A DNA stretch of 64,000 nt, taken from contig NZ_JAHHZQ010000005.1 in assembly GCF_022606355.1 (NCBI RefSeq), positions 62,001-126,000 on the forward strand. The letters run 5' to 3'. The stretch comes from Leifsonia shinshuensis (GTDB lineage: Bacteria; Actinomycetota; Actinomycetes; Actinomycetales; Microbacteriaceae). The position numbers were made by a program, and so were the translations under genes. The notes under the pieces were generated by a model. It did not search any database. It had not been told where the DNA came from and saw only the letters and a list, made by a program, of their open reading frames with translations. Positions 50,471 through 58,935 of this stretch are shown in pieces; the first letter of the stretch is position 1, and every line of letters starts with the position of its first letter.

Positions 50471-52926
50471 CCGGAGTGCACAGCACGGGCGACACCCTCC
50501 GGCTCGCCTGGAGCCGCCCCGCAGCGACGTGGGAGGAGGCCATCCCCCTCGGTGACGGCCGGCTCGGCGCGATGGTCTTCGGCGGCGCCGACGGCCGCTA
50601 CCAGGTGAACGACGCGACGGTGTGGTCGGGCGCCCCCGACCTCCCCGCCCGGGAGCTGCGCCGGGTGCTCGCCCAGGGCGCAGGGCCGGACCGGCTGCGC
50701 GAGGTGCGCGCGGCACTGGCGGCGGGAGAGCTGGACGAGGCCGAGCGGCTGCTGATGACGTTCGAGGGACGATACAGCCAGGAGTTCCTGCCGTTCGCCG
50801 ACCTGTTCGTGGAGCTCCCCGGCGCGGTGCCGGAGGCGGGGGAGCCGGCGCGCGTCCTCGACCTCGACCGCGCCGTGGTCGAGGAGCGGCTGACGGCCGG
50901 CGATGCGCGCATCGTCCGCACCTCCCACGTCGACGGGCACGCGCTCGTCGTCCGTATCGAGTCGGACCGCCCGCTCCCCGAGGTGCGGCTGCGGCTGAGC
51001 ACTCCGCTGCGCGAGCTCGGCCGCCGCGCCGGCGACGGCACGGTCGCTCTCGACATCGCCGTCCCCGTCGACGGCGCGCCCCTGCACGAGCAGTCCGTCG
51101 TCCCTCCGCTGCGCTACGCGGAGCAGGGCGACGGTAACTATGACGGCTTCGCCGCCGCGGTCCTCGCGGTGCGGAGTGACGGTGTCACGGAGACCGACGA
51201 CTCCGGTCTGACGATCCGTGGCGCCGGTCGGCTGCTGATCGCCCTCTCGTCGTCGACCCGCGCTGAGTCGTGGTGGGCCGGCGCGGACGACGAGTGGCGG
51301 ACCGTCTCCCACGAGACGATCCGGAACCGCGCGCGCGAGCGCGTTCTCGGCGCACTCGGCGAGAGCGCGCTCCCGCACGCCCACGACGCCTCGCCGCGTC
51401 GCGGGGCGGCTGCGCGGTTCGCGATCGGCGGCCGGCGCGAGGGGCGCTGGGATGTCGACACCGATATCCTGCGCGGCGACGACGACGCGTTGCGGGCGAC
51501 CGTGGCGGCGGAGTATGGCCGCTACCTGCTCCAGGCGTCGTCACGACGGGGCGGCCCCGCCGCGAACCTGCAGGGCATCTGGAACGGCGAGCTGCGCCCG
51601 GCATGGTCGTCGAACTACACGATCAACATCAACACCCAGATGAACTACTGGGCGGCGGGCCCGCTCGGGATCCTCGATCACGCCGAGCCGCAGCTCGCCC
51701 TGGTCGAGCGGATCGCGCGCACAGGCGCCGACGTCGCCCGCGAGCTCTACGGCGCGCGGGGCTGGGTCGCCCACCACAACAGCGACCTCTGGGGCTGGAG
51801 CCTGCCGGTCGGCATGGGTCACGGCGCGCCGAGCTGGGCCATCTGGATGATGGGCGGCGTCTGGCTCTGCCACTCGCTGTGGGACCAGTACGCCTTCACC
51901 GGTGATACGGCGCTCCTGCGCGACCGCATCTGGCCGCTGCTGCGCGGCGCTGCCGAGTTCTGTCTCGACTGGCTCCAGGTCGACGAGGCCGGCATCGCGT
52001 TCCTCGCGCCCTCCACCTCGCCCGAGAACCAGTACCGGGACGCCGCAGGCGACCCGCGCGCACTCGGGCTCACCGCGACCATGGAGGTCGAGCTCATCCG
52101 CGCCCTCTTCCAGCGCTCGCTGGTCGCGATCGACACCGTCGACCCCGCCGACCCGCTGCGCGCGGAGCTGGAGTCGGCGCTGGCGACGATCCCCGAACCC
52201 GGCATCGGCGCCGACGGACGCCTGCTCGAGTGGTCGAGGGAGGTCGAGGAGAACGAGCCTGCTCACCGGCACCTCTCGCCGCTCGTCGCGCTGCATCCCC
52301 TCGAGCTGATCACCCCGCGCAGCACCCCGGAACTCGCGGTCGCCGCCCGCCGCTTCCTCGACGCCAGGGGCCCGGGCGCCATGGGCTGGTCGTGGGCGTG
52401 GAAGATCGCGCTGCGCGCACGGCTCGGCGACGGCGAGGCCGCCCACGAGCTGCTGCAGCAGGCGCTGACGCCGTACAGCGGCGACGCGCTCCGCCACGGA
52501 CCGGTCGACGGCTCGGAGTGGGGCGGCCTCCTGCCGAACCTGTTCAGCACCCACCCGCCCTTCCAGATCGACGGCAACCTCGGCTTCCCCGCCGCGATCG
52601 CCGAACTGCTGCTGCAGAGTCACGACGGCGCCGTCGACCTGCTGCCCGCTCTGCCGACGGCGTGGCCGGAGGGCCGCGTCGACGGGCTGCACGCGCGTGA
52701 CGGCATCGCCGTCGACCTGCGCTGGTCGGCCGGCCTCCTCGAGTCGGCCGAGCTGCACAACCTGCACGACGAGCCGCGCCTGGTGCGCGTGCGCGTGAGC
52801 GGAACAGACCTCGACGTCCGCCTCCCCGCCGGGGGGTCGGCCGTCGTCACCGGACCCACCACAACACCCCATCCCCACCCCGACACCGACGACGGTGTCC
52901 GGGCAATCACAGTGAGGAACTCATGA
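50467..52926 (+). CDS. GH95 alpha-L-fucosidase/alpha-L-galactosidase family enzyme
   Basis: An 819-residue protein without a signal peptide. The N-terminal beta domain (about 10-265: WEEAIPLGDGRLGAMVFGG) leads to an (alpha/alpha)6 barrel. Residues matching the GH95 catalytic set are visible: Asn387 and Asn389 in NYTININTQMNYW, general acid Glu520 in TSPEN, and Asp702 in FQIDGN. GH95 enzymes invert and remove terminal alpha-L-fucose or alpha-L-galactose, for example from xyloglucan side chains. It is inserted between permease and binding-protein genes with ATGA overlaps on both sides, so it acts on the same imported sugar. Confidence 0.91.
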   Translation: MTGVHSTGDTLRLAWSRPAATWEEAIPLGDGRLGAMVFGGADGRYQVNDATVWSGAPDLPARELRRVLAQGAGPDRLREVRAALAAGELDEAERLLMTFEGRYSQEFLPFADLFVELPGAVPEAGEPARVLDLDRAVVEERLTAGDARIVRTSHVDGHALVVRIESDRPLPEVRLRLSTPLRELGRRAGDGTVALDIAVPVDGAPLHEQSVVPPLRYAEQGDGNYDGFAAAVLAVRSDGVTETDDSGLTIRGAGRLLIALSSSTRAESWWAGADDEWRTVSHETIRNRARERVLGALGESALPHAHDASPRRGAAARFAIGGRREGRWDVDTDILRGDDDALRATVAAEYGRYLLQASSRRGGPAANLQGIWNGELRPAWSSNYTININTQMNYWAAGPLGILDHAEPQLALVERIARTGADVARELYGARGWVAHHNSDLWGWSLPVGMGHGAPSWAIWMMGGVWLCHSLWDQYAFTGDTALLRDRIWPLLRGAAEFCLDWLQVDEAGIAFLAPSTSPENQYRDAAGDPRALGLTATMEVELIRALFQRSLVAIDTVDPADPLRAELESALATIPEPGIGADGRLLEWSREVEENEPAHRHLSPLVALHPLELITPRSTPELAVAARRFLDARGPGAMGWSWAWKIALRARLGDGEAAHELLQQALTPYSGDALRHGPVDGSEWGGLLPNLFSTHPPFQIDGNLGFPAAIAELLLQSHDGAVDLLPALPTAWPEGRVDGLHARDGIAVDLRWSAGLLESAELHNLHDEPRLVRVRVSGTDLDVRLPAGGSAVVTGPTTTPHPHPDTDDGVRAITVRNS

Positions 52927-54266
52927 AGAAGCTCCGCATCATCGCCGGCATCGCTGCCGCCGGACTGGCGGCACTCGGTCTCGCGGCGTGCTCGTCGGAC
53001 AACGCGTCCAGCGACAAAGTCACCGTCAACTGGTGGACCTGGGACGACCACCAGGCAGCGAACTACAAGCTGTGCATCCCCGCGTTCGAGAAGGCGAACC
53101 CGAACATCTCGGTCAAGATCACGCAGTACAACGTGAACGACTACTTCACGAAGCTGACCGCGGGGTTCGTCTCCGGCAGCGCCCCCGACGCGTTCCAGAA
53201 CAGCGTCCCGCTGCTGGGCCAGTACGCCGGCCAGAAGCAGATCATGCCGCTCGACGACCTGATCAAGAAGACGAACTTCGACCTGTCGAAGTTCAACATC
53301 GGTGTCGACTCCTGGAAGTACACCGACGGCAAGCAGTACGGCATCCCCCTCGACTGGGCGGGCGCGGCGATCTATTTCAACGAGGACCTGGTCAAGGCCG
53401 CCGGCTACACCGACGACGACATCAAGAACATGACCTGGAACCCGGATGACGGCGGCACGTTCGACAAGATCGTGGCGCACCTCACCGTCGACAAGAACGG
53501 CAAGCGCGGCGACGAGGCGGGCTTCGACAAGAACAACGTCAAGACCTACGGCATCGGCACGCTCGCCGCGGGCGACTTCAACGGCCAGACCTCCTGGAAC
53601 CCGTTCGTCACCACGCTCGGCTGGAAGCTCGCGGGCGACGTGAAGGCGTGGCCGAAGGTGCTGCCGTTCGACGACCCGCGCCTGGCGAAGACGCTCGACT
53701 ACATCCGCGGTCTCGGCGACCGCGGCCTGATGCCGAAGTTCGGCCAGTTCACCGTGTCCTCCTCGGAGCAGATGGGTGCGGGCCAGGTCGCGATGGCGCA
53801 GGACGGCACCTGGAACGCCACCACCATCACCAAGGTCCCCGGCCTGAAGGTCGGCATCGCGCCGACCGTGAAGGGCCCGGACGGCACCCGGGGGATGATC
53901 AGCAACTCGAACGCGAACAACATCTTCGTGGGCACCAAGCACGTCGACCAGACCTGGAAGTGGGTCTCCTACATGGGCACCGCCGAGTGCCAGACCATCG
54001 CGGGCAAGACGGCCACCTTCCTGCCGTCGATCGCGTCGGCGCTGCAGTCGACCGTCGACGCGCAGAAGGCCGACGGCGTCGACATCTCCAGCTTCGTGGA
54101 CGCGCTGAAGAACGGAGAGCTGTACCCGGCACCTCCGACCGCGAACGGCCAGGAGCTCACTGACACGCTCCAGCCGATGTTTGAGGCATTCTTCAATGGA
54201 GACACCTCCTCGTCGTTCCTGAAGACGGCGCAGGAGAAGACCAAGGAGATCCTCGCCAAGAAGTAG
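52923..54266 (+). CDS. sugar-binding lipoprotein (ABC, family 1)
   Basis: A 447-residue extracellular solute-binding protein with a Sec signal and lipobox LAAC (Cys23). Features of the family: VNWWTWDDHQAANYK, APDAFQNS, DGKQYGIPLDWAG, and WKWVSYM near the end. Its start overlaps the GH95 stop. It completes the importer begun by the two permeases, and a hairpin follows its stop. Aromatic-rich surface stretches fit oligosaccharide rather than monosaccharide binding; this is an inference. Confidence 0.9.
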   Translation: MKKLRIIAGIAAAGLAALGLAACSSDNASSDKVTVNWWTWDDHQAANYKLCIPAFEKANPNISVKITQYNVNDYFTKLTAGFVSGSAPDAFQNSVPLLGQYAGQKQIMPLDDLIKKTNFDLSKFNIGVDSWKYTDGKQYGIPLDWAGAAIYFNEDLVKAAGYTDDDIKNMTWNPDDGGTFDKIVAHLTVDKNGKRGDEAGFDKNNVKTYGIGTLAAGDFNGQTSWNPFVTTLGWKLAGDVKAWPKVLPFDDPRLAKTLDYIRGLGDRGLMPKFGQFTVSSSEQMGAGQVAMAQDGTWNATTITKVPGLKVGIAPTVKGPDGTRGMISNSNANNIFVGTKHVDQTWKWVSYMGTAECQTIAGKTATFLPSIASALQSTVDAQKADGVDISSFVDALKNGELYPAPPTANGQELTDTLQPMFEAFFNGDTSSSFLKTAQEKTKEILAKK

Positions 54267-54278
54267 CCACACCGGAGT

Positions 54279-54308
54279 CGGCGGGCGAGGACACGGCCTC
54301 GCCCGCCG
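54279..54308. terminator. 12-bp hairpin after the binding-protein gene
   Basis: CGGCGGGCGAGG at 54279-54290 pairs perfectly with CCTCGCCCGCCG at 54297-54308 around a 6-base loop. It separates the abundant transport message from the ROK gene and may act as a partial terminator. Confidence 0.65.
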
Positions 54309-54336
54309 GCACCGTCCCGACACGAGGGGGAACCAC

Positions 54337-55503
54337 ATGAACGACGAGACGCGGACGCGTACGGCGCTGCTCGGGTCGTCGTCCGACGCGGCCACGCGTG
54401 TCTTCACCACGATCCTCACCAGGAGCCCGATCAGCAGGATCGACGTGGCGAAGCTGACCGGTCTGTCGCAGGCCGCGGTGACGAAGGCCGTCGCCCCGCT
54501 CGTGGCTGCCGGGCTCGTGAACGACTCCAGGGACCCCAAGCCCACCGGTCTGCCCGGGCGTCCGGTGAGCCCGGTGGCGCTGGTCCCCGACGCCGTCGTC
54601 GCTCTCGGCGTCAAGGTGAACGCGGACGAACTCATCGGCGTCGCCACCGACCTGACCACGCGCATCATCACCTCGGACCGCCTCCCGCTCACCTCGCACG
54701 AGCCTGCGGAGGTCACCGACGCCATCGTCGAGCTGTGCACCCGGTTGCGCGACGAGCTCGGCGGCCTCGGTTCGCGGCTGGCCTGCATCGGCGTCGCCGT
54801 CTCCGGCGACGTGGACACTGCGACCGGCGTCGTCCGGGACTCCGCCCAGATGTCGTGGCTCGGAGTCGACCTCGGCGCGGCCCTCACCGAGCGGCTCGGC
54901 ACACGCATCGTCATCGAGAACGACGTGCGCGCTCTCACCATCGGCGAGCACTGGTTCGGTGTCGGACTGGGGACCAGCTCGTTCGCGATCGTGACCGTCG
55001 GCCGCGGCATCGGCTCCGGCCTGCACCTGAACGGGGAGGTCGTCGAGGGCGCCTACGGCGTCGCAGGCGAGATCGGCCACCTGCCGCTCACGTCGCCCGA
55101 CCGCATCTGCGCCTGCGGGCGTCGAGGCTGTGTGGAGGCCGTCGCGGCGACCAACGCGATCGTCGCGACCGTGTCCGCCGCGCACGGCCGACCCGTCGGT
55201 GTCGACGAGGTCGTGGAGCTCGGCCGCTCGGGCGACCCCGCCGCCGTCGGCGCCTTCGCCGAGGCCGGCTCGGTGATCGGCAAGGCCATCGCGAGCCTGG
55301 TCAACATGGTCGGGCCGGAGCTGGTCATCATCGGCGGTGAGGGCGTCGCGAACTTCGACCTCATCGAAGCGCCGCTGCGCGCCTCCTACGCCGAGCATGT
55401 GTTCGCGTCAGCCGACCGCTGCCGCATCGTGGTGCGGCCGCACACGTTCGAGGACTGGGCGCGGGGGGCCGCTGCCTCGGCGATCCGCTCGCTGGTGGTC
55501 TGA
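54337..55503 (+). CDS. ROK-family transcriptional regulator
   Basis: A 388-residue regulator. The N-terminal winged helix (ISRIDVAKLTGLSQAAVTK) is followed by a ROK domain with IENDVRALTIGEHW, VTVGRGIGSGL and the full zinc site GHLP...CACGRRGCVEA. It thus belongs to a different ROK subgroup from the protein at 35100. It lies just behind the transport operon and probably represses it and the GH36 operon through the palindrome at 48454, with an imported sugar as inducer. Confidence 0.87.
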   Translation: MNDETRTRTALLGSSSDAATRVFTTILTRSPISRIDVAKLTGLSQAAVTKAVAPLVAAGLVNDSRDPKPTGLPGRPVSPVALVPDAVVALGVKVNADELIGVATDLTTRIITSDRLPLTSHEPAEVTDAIVELCTRLRDELGGLGSRLACIGVAVSGDVDTATGVVRDSAQMSWLGVDLGAALTERLGTRIVIENDVRALTIGEHWFGVGLGTSSFAIVTVGRGIGSGLHLNGEVVEGAYGVAGEIGHLPLTSPDRICACGRRGCVEAVAATNAIVATVSAAHGRPVGVDEVVELGRSGDPAAVGAFAEAGSVIGKAIASLVNMVGPELVIIGGEGVANFDLIEAPLRASYAEHVFASADRCRIVVRPHTFEDWARGAAASAIRSLVV

Positions 55504-55522
55504 AGACGCCTGAGCCGACTCC

Positions 55523-55569
55523 TTGACATCCTGTTCGTGTCATGGATACTTAAGCACATGCCTAAGTAT
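55523..55569 (+). promoter_or_regulatory. ArsR-gene promoter with operator across the start codon
   Basis: TTGACA (55523-55528) and GATACT (55545-55550), 16 bases apart, form the promoter. The inverted repeat ATACTTA (55546-55552) and TAAGTAT (55563-55569) begins in the -10 box and ends in codon 4 of the gene. Transcription would begin close to the ATG at 55558, giving a message with almost no leader. Confidence 0.6.
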
Positions 55570-55896
55570 GTGGACGACGTGTTCCACGCGCTGGCGGATC
55601 CGAGTAGACGTCGGATGGTGGAGCGCCTGGCCGCCGGCCCGGCGACGGTGAGCGAGCTCGCGCGCCCGTTGCCGATGTCGATGCCGGCGGTCGTCCAGCA
55701 CCTGCGGATCCTGCAGGACAGCGGACTCGTCCGCAGCAGCAAGACCGGGCGCGTGCGGACGTGCGAGCTCGACCGCGAGGTGCTCGACGCGGCGGAGTCG
55801 TGGTTCGCGGCTCAGCGCCGCGTCTGGGATCAGCGCCTCGACGACCTGGGGGAGTACCTCTCCTCCACCGACCACGAACAGGGGAGACGGCGATGA
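55558..55896 (+). CDS. ArsR-family winged-helix regulator
   Basis: A 112-residue protein. I choose ATG 55558 rather than ATG 55537 because 55537 lies ahead of the -10 box. The winged helix runs through FHALADPSRRRMVERL, TVSELARPLPMSMPAVVQHLRIL and the wing LVRSSKTGRVRTCELD. No metal-binding cysteines are present. It belongs to the non-metal ArsR group that pairs with SRPBCC/AHSA1 proteins. It overlaps that gene by four bases and probably represses the pair. Confidence 0.86.
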   Translation: MPKYVDDVFHALADPSRRRMVERLAAGPATVSELARPLPMSMPAVVQHLRILQDSGLVRSSKTGRVRTCELDREVLDAAESWFAAQRRVWDQRLDDLGEYLSSTDHEQGRRR

Positions 55897-56363
55897 CGCA
55901 GCACACCAGGGACCGCGGCACGGTGCACGACACGATGGTCCTCGAGCGCATCTACGAGGCCGCCGCGGCGCGCGTGTTCGCCGCGTGGGCCGACCCCGGA
56001 GTGAAGCGCGACTGGTTCACAGGAGGCGACGACGCCGGGGAGTACGCGCTCGACTTCCGGGTCGGCGGCAAGGAGTTCTCCCGGTCCACCGCGCCGGACG
56101 GCGAGGTCTACACGTACGAGGCGCACTACCAGGACATCGTCCTGGACCAGCGGATCGTGTACACGAACCACATGCTGAGGGGCGGCGACCGCATCTCGGT
56201 GTCGCTCACGTCGGTCGAGTTCCGTCCCGACCCGGCGGGGACGCGGCTCGTCCTGACCGAGCACGGAGTCTACCTGGACGGCCTGGACCGGCCGGAATAC
56301 CGCGCGCAGGGAATCGCGGAGCAGCTCGAAGCGCTTGCGCGCGGGCTGCCGGTAGCGGAGTGA
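55893..56363 (+). CDS. SRPBCC/AHSA1-family protein
   Basis: A 156-residue START-like protein whose ATG overlaps the ArsR stop. Family features: RIYEAAAARVFAAWADP, KRDWFTGG, EYALDFRVGGKEF, LVLTEHGVYLDG. These proteins form a deep hydrophobic pocket for an unknown small ligand. The ArsR-SRPBCC pair is common in actinobacteria; the physiological role is not established. Confidence 0.86.
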   Translation: MTQHTRDRGTVHDTMVLERIYEAAAARVFAAWADPGVKRDWFTGGDDAGEYALDFRVGGKEFSRSTAPDGEVYTYEAHYQDIVLDQRIVYTNHMLRGGDRISVSLTSVEFRPDPAGTRLVLTEHGVYLDGLDRPEYRAQGIAEQLEALARGLPVAE

Positions 56364-57020
56364 TCACCCCTCCCGAACGTACGACCCCAACTCCGGCCCC
56401 GCCTTCAGCACCGCGTTGACGATCGCCTCGATGGCGAACTCGCTCGCGCCGGCGAGGTCGACCTCGGTCGGGTCGAGGAGCCATTGCAGCTGGAGGCCGT
56501 CCATGACGGCGAGGATGGAGGCGGCTCCCTTGTCGATCGTGGCGGGCTCCGTCACGCCCTCCTGGGCACAGAGCTCGCGGAACGCACCGCTGACCTCGAC
56601 GCGGAGGTTGCGGTACCGCTCCTGGAAGTAGGCCGTCGCCGGGTGGTCCTCGGTGACCGACTCCGCGGAGAGCACCGTGAAGACCTGCACGATCCCGGGA
56701 CGCTGCGCGTTGCGCTGAGCGGTCGCGACCAGGTGCGCGAACAGCGCTGGGCCACCGGGGATGTGGCGGTCGGCGAGGTGGGCGACGTCGTCCCTGTCGC
56801 GGAACTCGAGCACCTCGAGCAGCAGGTTGTGCTTGGACCCGAAGTGGTGCAGGACGCCCGCGTGGGTCATCCCGACCTGCTCTGCGATGTCGGCGAGAGT
56901 GCCGTTCGTGGAGCCTTTCGTGCCGAACGTCTCGATCGCCGCGCGGAGGATCTCCGTGCGCTTGCGCTCGGTTTCCGGGCGCGGACTGGCGCTGCCGCCG
57001 CTCATTCGCCCCTCCGTCAT
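56364..57020 (-). CDS. TetR-family transcriptional regulator
   Basis: A 218-residue protein. GGAGG lies five bases before ATG 57020, which is preferred over ATG 57005. The helix-turn-helix is at about residues 20-65 (AAIETFGTKGSTNGTLADIA, MTHAGVLHHFGSKHNLL), with a C-terminal ligand domain. It is divergent from the Opp-type binding-protein gene, and a 9-bp inverted repeat lies between them, so it should repress the importer/GH3 operon and itself. Confidence 0.87.
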   Translation of the reverse strand: MTEGRMSGGSASPRPETERKRTEILRAAIETFGTKGSTNGTLADIAEQVGMTHAGVLHHFGSKHNLLLEVLEFRDRDDVAHLADRHIPGGPALFAHLVATAQRNAQRPGIVQVFTVLSAESVTEDHPATAYFQERYRNLRVEVSGAFRELCAQEGVTEPATIDKGAASILAVMDGLQLQWLLDPTEVDLAGASEFAIEAIVNAVLKAGPELGSYVREG

Positions 57021-57088
57021 CGCATCCTCCCAGCATCCGTGGAGGCTGGTTGCGGATGAGCTTACCACCCAGTAACCTCGCCTCAGCC

Positions 57089-57116
57089 AACTTGCTTTCT
57101 GACCAGTAAGCAAGTT
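57089..57116. promoter_or_regulatory. TetR operator-like inverted repeat ahead of the Opp/GH3 operon
   Basis: AACTTGCTT (57089-57097) and AAGCAAGTT (57108-57116) form a perfect 9-bp inverted repeat with a 10-base spacer. CCAGTAA occurs inside it (57103-57110 region) and again at 57070-57076, suggesting more than one bound dimer. Confidence 0.55.
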
Positions 57117-57179
57117 ATGGTCAGCCAACATTCCGCAGCACCAGGGCACAACGGATGTGCCCGCCACGAAGGAGAAGCA

Positions 57180-58859
57180 ATGAGGCTTGGCAAGTACCTG
57201 ATCACCGCTACGGCGATCGCCGCGCTCGGCGCGGTCGCGCTCACCGGTTGCTCGTCCGACAACAAGTCGGGCACGAGCAGCGCGAGCACAGGATCGCTCA
57301 CCGTGGCGAAGCCGGACGGCGCGGCCATCCTGGCGACCCAGATCAACAACCCGTTCATCACCACCGGTTCGGGCATGTCGCTCGGCTACGACCGGATGAT
57401 CTACGAGCCCCTCGCGATCGTCAACCCGGTCGGCAAGAACGAGACCACCCCGTGGCTGGCGTCGAAGGTCGAGTGGAACTCGGACTACACGCAGCTGACG
57501 GTGACCCCGCGCAAGGGCGTCAAGTGGAGTGACGGCAAGCCGTTCACCGCCGACGACATCGTCTTCACGTTCAACCTGATCAAGAACACCCCGGCTCTCG
57601 ACCTCGCCGGTCTCAAGCTGACCGACGCGAAGAAGGTCGGCGACAACGTCGTGCTGAGCTTCAGCGAGTCCAAGTACGTCAAGCAGGGCGACGTGCTGGG
57701 GACCACCATCGTCCCGGAGCACCAGTGGAAGTCCATCGCGGACCCGTCGAAGGACGCGGTCAAGGACGCCGTCGGAACCGGCCCGTACACGATCAAGAGC
57801 TTCTCGTCGCAGGGCGTCGTGCTCAAGTCGCGCACCGACTACTGGGGCGGCACCGTCCCGGTGGCCCAGCTGAACTACCTCGAGTACAACGACAACACCG
57901 GTCTTCTCCGCGCCCTCCAGAGCGGCGAGACCGACTGGGCGCAGATCTTCATCACCGACTACCAGAAGAACTACGTGGACAAGGACCCGAAGCACAACGT
58001 CTTCTGGGGCGCCAACGTCCTGAGCCCCGACATGATCGTGGTCAACACCACCAAGGCGCCGTTCAACGACGTCGCCTTCCGCAAGGCTGTCAACATGGTC
58101 GTCGACCGCCAGGCGCACGCCGAGAAGGCCCGCAGCAACGCCGGCCCCGAGCTGAAGAGCGTGACCGGCATCCCGCAGCCGACCGGTGACCAGTACATCG
58201 CCCCCGAGTACAAGGACCAGACGTTCAAGATCGACGTCGCCGGCGCCAAGAAGGTCCTCAGCGACGCGGGCTACACCTGGAAGGACGGCGCGCTGATCGA
58301 CCCGAAGGGGGCCCCGGTCTCCTTCACCCTGCAGGACCCGCAGGGCTGGAACGACTACGTCACCGGCATCCAGCTGGCAGCGACGCAGATCAAGAACACG
58401 CTCGGCGCCGACGCCAAGGTGGCCACTCCGGACGCGGACACCTGGTTCGCGAACATGGCCTCCGGCAACTTCGACGCGGCTCTGCACTGGACCGGCTCCG
58501 GCTCGAACCCGTGGCACATCTACGACGACGTCATGAACTCCAGCTACCTCGACCAGGCCGCTGACGGCAAGGTCTCGGACAACTTCGGGCGCTACAACAA
58601 CCCGGAGGCGACCGCCCTGCTCAAGGAGTACGCGCAGGCGTCCGACGACAGCGTTCGCACCGCGGCGCTGAACAAGCTGCAGAAGATCTTCGTGGACGAC
58701 GTCCCGGCCATCGCGATCGGAACCCACCCGCAGCTGGCCGAGTACAACACCCGGAAGTTCGTCGGCTGGCCGAGCGAGAGCGACCAGTACGCCACCGCCG
58801 ACCCGACGCAGCCGTCGGCCGTCCAGGTGCTCATGAAGCTGAAGCCCGCAGGCAAGTAA
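57180..58859 (+). CDS. oligosaccharide/oligopeptide-binding lipoprotein (ABC, family 5)
   Basis: A 559-residue binding protein; GAAGGAGA precedes ATG 57180. The lipobox LTGC has Cys24. Family 5 (OppA/DppA) features: MIYEPLAIVNPVGK, VEWNSDYTQLTVTPRKGVKWSDG, VGTGPYTIKSF, and DVAFRKAVNMVVDRQ. Some family 5 proteins bind cello- or xylo-oligosaccharides instead of peptides. The GH3 gene at the end of this operon makes a beta-glucan or xyloglucan oligosaccharide the better guess here. Confidence 0.9.
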   Translation: MRLGKYLITATAIAALGAVALTGCSSDNKSGTSSASTGSLTVAKPDGAAILATQINNPFITTGSGMSLGYDRMIYEPLAIVNPVGKNETTPWLASKVEWNSDYTQLTVTPRKGVKWSDGKPFTADDIVFTFNLIKNTPALDLAGLKLTDAKKVGDNVVLSFSESKYVKQGDVLGTTIVPEHQWKSIADPSKDAVKDAVGTGPYTIKSFSSQGVVLKSRTDYWGGTVPVAQLNYLEYNDNTGLLRALQSGETDWAQIFITDYQKNYVDKDPKHNVFWGANVLSPDMIVVNTTKAPFNDVAFRKAVNMVVDRQAHAEKARSNAGPELKSVTGIPQPTGDQYIAPEYKDQTFKIDVAGAKKVLSDAGYTWKDGALIDPKGAPVSFTLQDPQGWNDYVTGIQLAATQIKNTLGADAKVATPDADTWFANMASGNFDAALHWTGSGSNPWHIYDDVMNSSYLDQAADGKVSDNFGRYNNPEATALLKEYAQASDDSVRTAALNKLQKIFVDDVPAIAIGTHPQLAEYNTRKFVGWPSESDQYATADPTQPSAVQVLMKLKPAGK

Positions 58860-58935
58860 TCAGCAAGCACGTCCGGGGCGGGGGAGGCGGTCAGCCCATC
58901 CCCGCCCCGGGCGACACGCGGACGGAAAGCGCACC

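Noticed and set aside
57021-58727. N-terminal extension of the TetR gene into a 787-residue minus-strand protein
   Set aside because: The extension is antisense to the binding-protein gene and has no recognisable features; a ribosome site and ATG at 57020 give a normal TetR length.
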